A DNA stretch of 64,000 bases. Origin: Convivina intestini. Lineage in GTDB: Bacteria > Bacillota > Bacilli > Lactobacillales > Lactobacillaceae. The stretch's first letter is position 1, and each line of letters starts with the position of its first letter. The position numbers were made by a program, and so were the translations under genes. The stretch is taken from assembly GCF_003096575.1 (NCBI RefSeq), contig NZ_QEKT01000001.1:192102-256101 (forward strand), read 5' to 3'. This document shows, piece by piece, positions 1 through 7,778 of this stretch. The notes below the pieces were generated by a model. The model was not told where the DNA came from. It searched no databases and saw only the letters and a list, made by a program, of their open reading frames with translations.

Positions 1-1472
1 TTCCAGGTTGGCGCTGTTGGTTTAGGATTTTGTCCTTCATGAATCAGTGGTTTGGCCTGCTTACCCAATTGTTTAATCGTTGGATTATCGTCTGATTCAT
101 TATCCTGGTCTTGATAAACAGCCTTCCAGCCCATTGAAATTGGTATATTCAACGTAGTTTTAAATGTTGGATATTCAACAATTGATCCTTTAATTTGCTG
201 GTAACGATAGTCTGGAGCAAACATGGCTAAGAAATTCTTAGCCAATATTTCATAAATTCGCTTAGCCGAAGGACCGTATTTACTGATGGAATCCAAACTA
301 GCTGGCACCTTAGTACCAGGCCGATTAGCTCCGTGGGCGCCCTCTTCTTTGACATGAGAAGCACGGGGCTGCCGGTGGGTTAATAAACTTGTATCAGTAC
401 CTACTAATTGCGCAATATCATCAATCAACGGGACCATGTCGTTAAATTGCTCCGGTGTGATGGTCTTATCTTCGGTACGTGGATAAGAAACAAACTGCGC
501 TTCGTAAAGCTTTTGATAAGTTGATAACACTTCTTTGGCCTTATAACCCTCTTTGGCTAAGATGGCCGACAAGGAAGATAAATCCAACAATTTCGGTGGC
601 TTGCTTGTTTTTTCCGTTATCGAATCTTGTTTTACATTGACAGTATCCGGATAGGATTCCGATTTTGCCAAAGCTTCTTTCGTTGGATAACGAAATGGTA
701 CTGACTCTTGCTTAGCCTCGACCGGTCGAGCATAGATATTTCCTTGATTATCTTTAAATCGATATTCAAAAAATGGAATTTTTTGATAATTTTTAATGGC
801 TTCGAGTTGCTGATAGATTTTAAGTAACATGGCTGACTTCAGACGACCTTGCCGTGAAACTAGGAAATAGCCCTCTTTTTTAGTCAAAGTCGTGGCCGCT
901 CGGGTTAGCTGCATAGAAGCGAAATCCCATTTGTTACGAGTTAATCCCTTTTGGTAAGCGCCGTGCTTTTCCTTGCTTTCAATTGCCACTAAGTGGTTTA
1001 GGGCTTTCACAATACTTTTTTGACTCTCATCAGCAAAATTGGCTCGAAAAACCGGTCCCTGCCATTTGATGGCATCAATGGCTTCCCAGGCTAATAAATT
1101 TCCCTCTCCTGACGGGTCGGTATCCGTAGCAATCACTAAGGCATCAGCACTTTTAGCCTGAGTCTTTAATTAATCAACTAGACTTTTTGTACTTTCTAAT
1201 TTTTTACTACGAGGATTCCAAGCTCTAATATATGTACGTTTCCAAGCTAAATCATGTAAATCCCATGGTAAATCTTGTAGTTTCCAGGACTTATATTTGG
1301 CTTTTAAGTCGACTGGTACCTGATCAGCTGGTTCTTTTAGGGTCATAACATGCCCGCGTAAATTCGCGAGTTCATAATCATAGTCACTAATTTGTCCCTT
1401 CGCACCACCCAGTGCTTTTTCAAAATTACGTTTGGCACTCGGTTTTTCGGTAATAATTAGATACTTCGGCAC
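1..1472 (-). pseudogene. topB: DNA topoisomerase III (type IA), interrupted by an in-frame stop, partial at window edge
   Basis: Type IA topoisomerases relax or decatenate DNA by cutting one strand. Reading leftward from a GTG start (1470-1472; ribosome site AAAGGAG six bases upstream) the protein opens with a Toprim start (MPKYLIITEKPS). After residue 100 a TAA at 1170-1172 stops translation. The same frame then continues without further stops to the window edge with the Toprim acidic motif (ATDTDPSGEG) and, near residue 328, the catalytic tyrosine motif SYPRTED. The break is therefore a single nonsense codon, not a frameshift. The N-terminal fragment cannot be active because it lacks the catalytic tyrosine. 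The 3' end lies outside the window. Family assignment rests on these motifs; function is presumably lost unless the stop is read through or is a sequence error. Confidence 0.85.
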
Positions 1473-1527
1473 GATACGCTCCTTTGATGGCTTGATATGA
1501 AGCTTTTACTCATTTACTATAGCATAA

Positions 1528-1568
1528 AAAGGCGTTGAAACACTTGTATATGGGCTTTTAACGCCTTT
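1528..1568 (-). terminator. Probable terminator after the ClC gene
   Basis: AAAGGCGTT (1528-1536) pairs with AACGCCTTT (1560-1568), and the stem can extend inward with one mismatch. In the leftward direction a short T-run follows. It sits between the end of the ClC gene and the start of topB, so it would end ClC transcription. Confidence 0.55.
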
Positions 1569-1620
1569 CAAGTATAAATTTACACCGTATATAATTTCAC
1601 TGGGCTATTAAAATTATTTT

Positions 1621-3153
1621 CTAATTAAGTTCATAGCCTAAACTTTTTATTTTTTCTAAATTAGCTTTTTTCAAACGCAGATAGACCAAATCGCCTGGAC
1701 GTAACACTAAGTCACCACTTGGAATCAAAACTTCATCACTGCGTTTTACCAGAGTAATCAACGCTTTGGGTGGTAATGGCAAATCTTGCACTAGGCAGTC
1801 TTCCATCAATCCTCCCGCCAATACCGGTATTTCGATTGTGACAAGATCATTAATCGATAATTGTTGATTTTTATTTTTTAATAATCGTTGTAAAAGCGAA
1901 GTATAGATTGGCGCCCCATTTAATATGTCAACGACTAAATAAGCGATTAGACTAACCAGCGCTAGCGGTAAAATGTGGGTTATACTACCGACCATTTCAA
2001 CGATTAAAATAATGGCTGTGAAGGGCGCCTTTCCAATACAAGCAAAATAAGCTGCCATACCAATTACAATGAAATTAACCATATAGGTAGCCGGTATCCA
2101 GCCCAACATAATAAAAATCTGACCCATTAATGCGCCATTTAAAGCTCCTAAAGTTAAAATAGGCAGGAAAATACCACCTGGCAAACCGGATCCATAACTG
2201 ACCATTTAGAAGATAAAGCGTAAAGTCACTAAACCAAATAGTAAAGGTAAACTAAATGACATTTTTTGTAGGGATAAAATAATACCATTTCCCCCACCTA
2301 AAATATTTGGCCAAAATATTCCGACTGGTATGATTAATATCAACGGAATTAGACCATACCAATATTTGGGTAATTTTAATTTGCTATAGGTGGTCAAACT
2401 GAATAAAAGTGTTTTTTGATAAAGAAATCCTAAAACTCCGAGTATAATCCCTAAAATGACGAGGAGACCGTATAACTTTACTGGAAAAATAGGCAAATAC
2501 CCTAATGCTAAAACTGGTTTTTGACCAAAAACAACCGTCGATACGAAATCAGCCACACTGGCTGCTACTAAAGCGCCTACCCAAACAAAGGGTGAAATGC
2601 TGTGATAAATTTCTTCCAAGACAAACATGACCCCGGCTAAAGGAGCATTGAAGGCAGCAGATAAGCCAGCTGCTGCACCACTAGCAATGAAAGTTTTAGA
2701 GCGATTATGACTTAAATTTAAGGACTGCGCTAGTCCCTGCCCAATCGAAGATCCTAATTGAATGGAAGGTCCTTCCCGTCCAAGCATTAGACCACTGCCA
2801 ATTGCTAAAATACCAGCAATGAATTTACGCCATAAAGTTGACCACCAGTCAGCCTTGATATCCCCCATTAACTGTCCTTCAACTTGAGGGATACCGGATC
2901 CTGAAATATTGGGTTCCTTTTTTAGTAAAGCAGCCACGATTAGACCAATCAATAGATTGAAAACCAAAACTAACAGTAGGGCTGTTAAATGACCATGGCT
3001 TACAGCAATATAAAGAGTCTGAAAAAAATACAATCCTTTTTCAATGGAAAAGCGAAATAAACTGACCACTAAACCAGTGAATAAGCCAATTATGGTGGCA
3101 TAGACAACAATTGATAATTTATCGGTTTTTAATTGAAAATGTTTTTTTATCAT
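1621..3153 (-). pseudogene. ClC-family chloride channel/antiporter with C-terminal TrkA-C domain, interrupted by an in-frame stop
   Basis: ClC proteins exchange or conduct chloride and protons across the membrane. The first fragment (2206-3153, ATG start chosen; a TTG five codons upstream is also possible) carries the selectivity motifs GSGIPQVEG and GREGPSIQLG and many membrane helices. A TAA at 2206-2208 ends it after LVTLRFIF. The second fragment (1621-2205) continues in the same frame with the conserved SYGSGLPGGIFLP motif. It ends in a soluble domain of about 75 residues resembling TrkA-C/RCK-C. Together they match a full-length channel of about 510 residues. One nonsense codon splits the protein in the middle of the pore-forming core, so function is probably lost. 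Independent translation of the second half from its ATG is conceivable but would lack half the pore. Confidence 0.85.
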
Positions 3154-3190
3154 AATTTTAGTATACAACCCTTATCAGCTAACCAAAAAT

Positions 3191-3218
3191 AAAAAGACTT
3201 CCAAATGGAAGTCTTTTT
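3191..3218 (-). terminator. Intrinsic terminator of the LysM hydrolase gene
   Basis: A perfect 12-bp stem (AAAAAGACTTCC at 3191-3202, GGAAGTCTTTTT at 3207-3218) with a four-base loop lies just downstream of the minus-strand gene ending at 3239. Confidence 0.85.
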
Positions 3219-3238
3219 AAATTACTATCTTAAATTAA

Positions 3239-4522
3239 TTACTGACGGTAAACGTATGAGTAAGGGTTACCGTTAGCCTTAGCGTAGGCGTCATAGTTAT
3301 GTTCACTTACCGCACTGTTGGCGGCGCCACCAGTAGAATAATCAGTAGAGATTTCCTTGGCACCATTACCGTTAGCGTCATCACTTTGGCTGATAACCAT
3401 TACATGACCAGCAGCTCCGGCTGATTGACCCTTTTGACCCCAGACAACAATGTCACCACGTTGAGCATTCCAACCTTGGTTTTCAGCAATCAACTTGTAG
3501 CCGTTTGAAGTAAGATAACCATGCAAGCTATCCGTATTATATAGATAAGCAGGCTTAGAACCACCAGCTTCGTAGATAGCTTCAGTCATTGAACCAGAGC
3601 AATCAGCAGTTCCATCAGATCCATTACGTGAACCGTTCATTGAATAAGTCAACTTACCTTGATTATTAGTAAACCAGTTGACAACCTTTTCGCTATTTAC
3701 ACCGCTTTGTTGTGAACTAGGTGTTTGAACAGTGGGTTGTGGTTGAGCAGCAGCTTGACTCGTTGCCTGTGATGGTTGTTGCGTTTGAACTTGAACAGCT
3801 TGGCTTTGAGTTGCTTGTGGATGAGAAACTACTTGTTCAGAAACAAGATTAGTTTGGCTCTGGCTTGTTGAACTAGTTACGCTGATGCCATGGTTTTGAC
3901 TTTCAACTTGGCTAGTTGAGGCTGGTTGCACTTGCGCAGCAGCACTTTGACTCTGAACTGTTGAAGTAGCAGCTTGACTAGTAACTTGTGATACCAAACC
4001 TTGAGTTGGCTGATTAGTCGTGCTAACCGGGTTCATGTCATGAGCGGCTGCATCAACAGTCGGATAAGGAGTCTGTTCGTTAGTAGGTCCTTGTTCAGGG
4101 GTTGGTACAGCTTGCATAGCTGGATCAGTACTAATAATTGGCTCGCCAGCACTGTAAGTTTGTGTTGCTTGAGGAGTAGGGAAAGCTGTTGCAGCAACAC
4201 CCTCAATCTTCAATTCTTGACCAGCATAGATCAAGTTGGCATCTTGAATGTGGTTAGCAGCAACCAGGTCAGCTGTCTTCACATCAAAAGCTTCAGCGAT
4301 TGCGTTCAAAGTGTCACCACTTTGAATCTTATAAGTCTTTGTCGTTGCGTTAAAAGTCTGACCCTTCTTAGAAGAAATCGTATTGGCACTGTTACTTTGC
4401 CAATCAGCAGCTTGAGCACTTTGTTGTGCTGACAAGCCCATCATTCCTAGCAAAAGCATCGACGACATAATCTTAGAGGTACGGTGTTTAGGTTGGTTAT
4501 TTACGTTGTTATTTTTTGACAT
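3239..4522 (-). CDS. Secreted LysM peptidoglycan hydrolase with cysteine-peptidase/amidase domain
   Basis: A 427-residue cell-wall enzyme. It has an N-terminal signal peptide (hydrophobic MSSMLLLGMMGLSA, likely cleavage after AQA near residue 39). One LysM peptidoglycan-binding domain follows (about 63-107, YKIQSGDTLNAIAEAF). Then comes a long Gln/Ser/Thr-rich linker (about 110-280). The C-terminal catalytic domain of about 145 residues contains DCSGS, which holds the likely nucleophile cysteine, and GHVMVIS, which holds the likely histidine. That pattern fits the NlpC/P60-CHAP-Amidase_5 group of phage-lysin-like hydrolases; which of these applies is not settled here. The role is probably septum or wall turnover outside the cell. 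It is monocistronic, with its own terminator and a GGGAG ribosome site. Confidence 0.85.
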   Translation of the reverse strand: MSKNNNVNNQPKHRTSKIMSSMLLLGMMGLSAQQSAQAADWQSNSANTISSKKGQTFNATTKTYKIQSGDTLNAIAEAFDVKTADLVAANHIQDANLIYAGQELKIEGVAATAFPTPQATQTYSAGEPIISTDPAMQAVPTPEQGPTNEQTPYPTVDAAAHDMNPVSTTNQPTQGLVSQVTSQAATSTVQSQSAAAQVQPASTSQVESQNHGISVTSSTSQSQTNLVSEQVVSHPQATQSQAVQVQTQQPSQATSQAAAQPQPTVQTPSSQQSGVNSEKVVNWFTNNQGKLTYSMNGSRNGSDGTADCSGSMTEAIYEAGGSKPAYLYNTDSLHGYLTSNGYKLIAENQGWNAQRGDIVVWGQKGQSAGAAGHVMVISQSDDANGNGAKEISTDYSTGGAANSAVSEHNYDAYAKANGNPYSYVYRQ

Positions 4523-4691
4523 TGAAAACGTCTCCCAAATATTTAGTTCTGATTCAATTTTAATACACTACTTGATAATACGAACTCTAATGCTCGAATC
4601 CAATTCTAACATAGGTTTATTCTAACATAATATTAAGAAATTCTTAAGTAATGTAGGCAAGTTTAATCAGGTGATAAAAATTATTCTTTAA

Positions 4692-4718
4692 AAAAATCCT
4701 GAAAAAGACAGGATTTTT
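4692..4718 (-). terminator. Terminator of the first SemiSWEET gene
   Basis: AAAAATCCTG (4692-4701) and CAGGATTTTT (4709-4718) form a 10-bp stem with T-run. It lies 12 bases after the minus-strand gene that ends at 4730. Confidence 0.8.
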
Positions 4719-4729
4719 AGTGAATTAAA

Positions 4730-4990
4730 TTACAAAGCAGTGATGAAAGTTAATAATCCGAACAAAATACCTGGCATGTTAGCAAAGGCAACTGGTACAT
4801 CTCGTGGATTTTTAAACAAGCCATAAACGGTCCACAAAGTACAATTAAGAGCCGCAACTAGCGGCTGAAGTGGTTCCGCCTTATGCCCGGCTAAGTTAGC
4901 CTGGATCTGTGGTATGTATGAAACGTACATCATAACTGCCAACACAGTCGCCACCCAACTTAAGTATTTAATAAATGTTTGTAATTTCAT
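4730..4990 (-). CDS. SemiSWEET family sugar transporter (copy 1)
   Basis: An 86-residue membrane protein with three predicted helices. It carries the PQ-loop signature SYIPQIQANL near residues 24-33 and the conserved C-terminal region NCTLWTVYGLFKNPRD. This is the length and plan of bacterial SemiSWEETs, which dimerise to pass sugars such as sucrose or glucose along their gradient. The start is supported by AAAGGAG eight bases upstream. It stands alone between the LysM hydrolase and an SDR gene, with its own terminator. A close paralogue lies at 41219-41479 beside the sucrose genes. The substrate cannot be told from sequence. Confidence 0.85.
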   Translation of the reverse strand: MKLQTFIKYLSWVATVLAVMMYVSYIPQIQANLAGHKAEPLQPLVAALNCTLWTVYGLFKNPRDVPVAFANMPGILFGLLTFITAL

Positions 4991-5073
4991 ATTTGTTCAC
5001 TCCTTTACAAAGTAAATGATACTCACTTGAGAAGTTGATAACAATACAAAATGATTACAATTATTTTAAAGTA

Positions 5074-5805
5074 TTACATTTTATGAAATTTTAAATAATT
5101 TGTTAAATGATTTTGGGCTTCTTCGATACTATATTTATTAGGATTCAATGGTACAAGCTGTCCCTGATTGTCGAAAAATTGTCCGGTTACATGCGCCAAC
5201 GACTCATCTAAAGCTAAAAACCGTCCTACTGGTACCGTCTTTTGCATAAGCTGTTGGGTATAAGGCATTAAGTTACTTTGAATATCACCAGGAAAGAAAC
5301 TGTTAACTGTCGTGTCGTTATTAGCCAGGATTTTACTCAATAAAATTGTTAATAAAGTTTTATGGGTTAATAACCAGCTCGCCCGTTGCATTGTTGTGCC
5401 TTGCTGCTCACAGATTGGCAGATTTTGGATTGCCATTGGATTACCAGAGACGATTAAGACTCGACCGTGCCTCAGTAATGAGCCTAATGCCATGGTAAAG
5501 GCATAATGAGCGCGTAAGTTAATTGAAATATTATTTTCGGTATTTTTAGGCCAAATACCGGCACTATTGATTAAGACATCCACTTTTCCCCATAATTGTT
5601 CAATAGATTCTTTAATATTTTGACAATCATTTTCAGTGCTCAAATCTCCCGCGAGAAAATGAGCATGGCTGCCAAGTATATTTTGGGCTGCTTGTCCCCG
5701 GCGATGATCTCGGCCAATAATAATGATGTTATTATCTTGAACTAAGTCTTTAGCAATGGCGTAACCCACCCCGGATGTGCCACCAGTGATGACGATATTT
5801 TTCAT
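5074..5805 (-). CDS. Short-chain dehydrogenase/reductase-like protein lacking the catalytic tyrosine
   Basis: A 243-residue Rossmann-fold protein. The N-terminus has the glycine-rich NAD(P) site TGGTSGVGYA (about 8-17), and the structural motif appears as NSAGI (about 80-84). The usual YxxxK active-site pair is altered: in the aligned segment (ASWLLTHKTLL) the lysine remains but the tyrosine position holds leucine. It may therefore be a non-catalytic or divergent member, for instance a regulator or binding protein. It lies 61 bases downstream of an ArsR-type regulator, and both genes have the same inverted repeat upstream. It is probably controlled by that regulator. Substrate unknown. Confidence 0.7.
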   Translation of the reverse strand: MKNIVITGGTSGVGYAIAKDLVQDNNIIIIGRDHRRGQAAQNILGSHAHFLAGDLSTENDCQNIKESIEQLWGKVDVLINSAGIWPKNTENNISINLRAHYAFTMALGSLLRHGRVLIVSGNPMAIQNLPICEQQGTTMQRASWLLTHKTLLTILLSKILANNDTTVNSFFPGDIQSNLMPYTQQLMQKTVPVGRFLALDESLAHVTGQFFDNQGQLVPLNPNKYSIEEAQNHLTNYLKFHKM

Positions 5806-5818
5806 TATTGCCCCTTTT

Positions 5819-5838
5819 ATATCTATATATAGCGATAT
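5819..5838. promoter_or_regulatory. Probable ArsR operator upstream of the SDR gene
   Basis: ATATCT-N8-CGATAT, just before the ribosome site of the SDR gene. It matches in spacing and sequence the repeat at 6197-6216 in front of the regulator gene. Confidence 0.55.
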
Positions 5839-5866
5839 GTATTATAAAAACTAAAAATAAACAGCG

Positions 5867-6187
5867 CTACAAATCACACTGAATATTCTTACCTAAATTT
5901 TGAATCATTGATTCATTTCGACGATAATAGGTCCACTTGCCATGCCGTTCTGTCTGCACTAAATCTACTTGCACTAATATTTTTAAATAATTTGAAATAG
6001 TGGATTGAGATAAGCCGGAACGAGTAACGATTGAAGAACCACAAATACCGCCAAAATGTTGCAGCATATATCGGATATTTTCAACCGGTACATCAGTAAA
6101 TTCAACTTCTGGGTTTTTTAGCCAAGCTAAAATATCAATTCGCGTCTGATTAGCTAAGGCTTTAAATATATTTTCATCTAACTTCAT
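5867..6187 (-). CDS. ArsR-family winged-helix transcriptional regulator
   Basis: A 106-residue regulator. The first half (IFKALANQTRIDILAWL) and the recognition region (SGLSQSTISNYLKILVQVDLVQ) are typical of ArsR-type winged helices, ending with the beta-wing RHGKWTYYRRNE. No paired metal-binding cysteines of the classical CxC type are present: one cysteine lies in GGICGSS and one near the C-terminus. The inducer is unknown and may be neither metal nor thiol. An inverted repeat overlaps its own promoter region, and a second copy precedes the downstream SDR gene. I infer autoregulation and control of the SDR gene. Confidence 0.8.
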   Translation of the reverse strand: MKLDENIFKALANQTRIDILAWLKNPEVEFTDVPVENIRYMLQHFGGICGSSIVTRSGLSQSTISNYLKILVQVDLVQTERHGKWTYYRRNESMIQNLGKNIQCDL

Positions 6188-6196
6188 GTTCTTATT

Positions 6197-6216
6197 ATAT
6201 CGTTATTTAGCGATAT
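6197..6216. promoter_or_regulatory. Probable ArsR autoregulatory operator
   Basis: The inverted repeat ATATCG-N8-CGATAT lies 10 bases upstream of the regulator's start codon. The same arrangement recurs at 5819-5838. Confidence 0.6.
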
Positions 6217-6224
6217 GTAAATAC

Positions 6225-7253
6225 TTAATGTTTATCCCAGCCAGTTAAAGTTACCTTGCCAATCATTTTACCTGTTTCAACATCAGCATGGGCTTTTCGT
6301 AGATTAGCAGCATTAATGGGCTGATAGTGTTTCGTTTGAATTGAAACCAGTTTTTCTTGATCATAAAGTTGGGCTAAATGATTTAAAATTTCGTGTTGGG
6401 AAATCATGCTATCGAGTTGATAGTAGGACTTACTGTACATCCACTCCCAGGCAAAGGTTACCCTTTTTTTAGTCAATTTCTGCAAATCAATCAACCGGTG
6501 ATTTTCCGTAGTTGCGGCAACGTGGCCATCCGGTTTAATTAACTCCGCAATTTCATGCCAATGAGCATCCAAATTGTTTAAATTCAAAATATAATCCACA
6601 TATGGCATCTCTTTAGTTCTAATTTGATTAACTAAATTTTGATGGTGATCAACGACTTGGTCAGCGCCAAGCTTTTTAACCCAAGCAATGGAATCAGGAC
6701 GAGAAGCAGTAGCAATGACTTTAAGGCCGGCTAGCTTTGCTAATTGGACAGCCATAGAACCGACACCACCGGCCCCGTTAATGATTAGAATGGTCTGATT
6801 ATGATTATTCCAGCCAACTTTCAACTGTTCAAATAGTGATTCATAAGCAGTTAGACCCACTAGAGGGATAGCCGCTGCTTGTTGGTCATTTAGGGACTCA
6901 GGCGCAAAACCAACAATTCGCTCATCAACAACTTGTTGCTGAGAATCACTACCACTCCGTTTAAAATCACCGGCATACCATACCCGATCCCCAATTTTAA
7001 AGAGTTTAACCTGCTCTCCGACTGCTAGAACACGGCCAACTGCATCCCAGCCAATAACCTTTGGATGGGCTAAAGATGTAGCTCGACCACTTTTTCGAAC
7101 ATAAGTATCTACTGGATTGACCGACACGCCATCCACTGCGACTAATAAATCATGGGGCTTTAACGTTGGCTCATCAATTGAAATATCTTGAAAACTATTT
7201 TCATTAGAAATTGGTAAATGTTGGTAAAACCCAACTGCTTGTATTTTTGTCAT
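6225..7253 (-). CDS. Zinc-independent quinone oxidoreductase-like MDR dehydrogenase
   Basis: A 342-residue medium-chain dehydrogenase/reductase. It has an N-terminal GroES-like domain (LVAVDGVSVNPVDTYVRKSG) and a cofactor-binding Rossmann domain with GAGGVGSMAVQLAKLAG. The zinc-binding cysteines of classical alcohol dehydrogenases are absent, which fits the NADPH:quinone reductase/zeta-crystallin branch. The start at 7253 is chosen over an upstream in-frame one because AGAGGTG lies seven bases before it. It is divergent from an HxlR regulator at 7403, a common pairing for redox- or aldehyde-responsive genes, so regulation by that protein is likely. The exact electron acceptor is unknown. Confidence 0.8.
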   Translation of the reverse strand: MTKIQAVGFYQHLPISNENSFQDISIDEPTLKPHDLLVAVDGVSVNPVDTYVRKSGRATSLAHPKVIGWDAVGRVLAVGEQVKLFKIGDRVWYAGDFKRSGSDSQQQVVDERIVGFAPESLNDQQAAAIPLVGLTAYESLFEQLKVGWNNHNQTILIINGAGGVGSMAVQLAKLAGLKVIATASRPDSIAWVKKLGADQVVDHHQNLVNQIRTKEMPYVDYILNLNNLDAHWHEIAELIKPDGHVAATTENHRLIDLQKLTKKRVTFAWEWMYSKSYYQLDSMISQHEILNHLAQLYDQEKLVSIQTKHYQPINAANLRKAHADVETGKMIGKVTLTGWDKH

Positions 7254-7324
7254 TTTATGGCACCTCTTTGTACTTAGGTTAGACCAGTCGCAATTCAAAA
7301 AGAAGACGTGAATTTAAAAACACC

Positions 7325-7344
7325 GGGTGCACTTAAATTCACCC
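7325..7344. promoter_or_regulatory. Imperfect palindrome in the HxlR/oxidoreductase intergenic region
   Basis: GGGTG-N10-CACCC with partial symmetry also inside (central TTAA). It lies between the divergent genes at 7253 and 7403, where an HxlR dimer would be expected to bind. Confidence 0.4.
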
Positions 7345-7402
7345 TAAAATTTTTATTTAACAATGATAAAATTAGGCTTACTACGAGTTTATTGAGGTTT
7401 AT

Positions 7403-7750
7403 ATGCGTAAAATTTATGATTGTGATCCTGGCTGTCCAGTTCAAAACACCCTACAATTTATCGCGGGTAAGTGGAAGAGCGTTATCTTATATCATCTATT
7501 TCAGGCAGGAGTACTGCGTTTTTCCGAATTACAGCGTAAACTCCCCTACGTTTCTAAACGAATGTTAGCTAAACAACTAGCTGAATTAGAAGCTGATGGT
7601 CTGATTATTAAGAGGATTTATCCCGTGATCCCAGTAAAAACCGAGTACCGCTTGAGTGACTTCGGTCAGAGTTTTCAACCCGTGATTTTGGCCATGGAAG
7701 CTTGGGGAGACAATTACATAAAAAAGCCATACCCAGCTTCATCGAAATGA
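7403..7750 (+). CDS. HxlR-family transcriptional regulator
   Basis: A 115-residue winged-helix regulator. It shows the family pattern: an N-terminal cysteine region (CDPGCPVQNTLQFIAGKWKSVILYHL), the recognition helix segment (LPYVSKRMLAKQLAELEADGLI) and the wing (YPVIPVKTEYRLSDFG). The two N-terminal cysteines (residues 7 and 11) could be redox sensors, as in YodB/HypR-type members; that is inference. It is divergent from a quinone oxidoreductase-like gene and probably controls it. The start has a TTGAGG ribosome site. Confidence 0.85.
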   Translation: MRKIYDCDPGCPVQNTLQFIAGKWKSVILYHLFQAGVLRFSELQRKLPYVSKRMLAKQLAELEADGLIIKRIYPVIPVKTEYRLSDFGQSFQPVILAMEAWGDNYIKKPYPASSK

Positions 7751-7778
7751 ACTAGCCATGACTTTTGTTGTTAGTATT

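Noticed and set aside
4001-4432. 143-codon plus-strand reading frame
   Set aside because: It lies fully inside the LysM hydrolase gene on the other strand, in the repetitive Gln/Ser-rich linker; it has no ribosome site or family motif.
7308-7568. 86-codon plus-strand frame before and within the HxlR gene
   Set aside because: Out of frame with HxlR and without any ribosome site; the HxlR frame is well supported.
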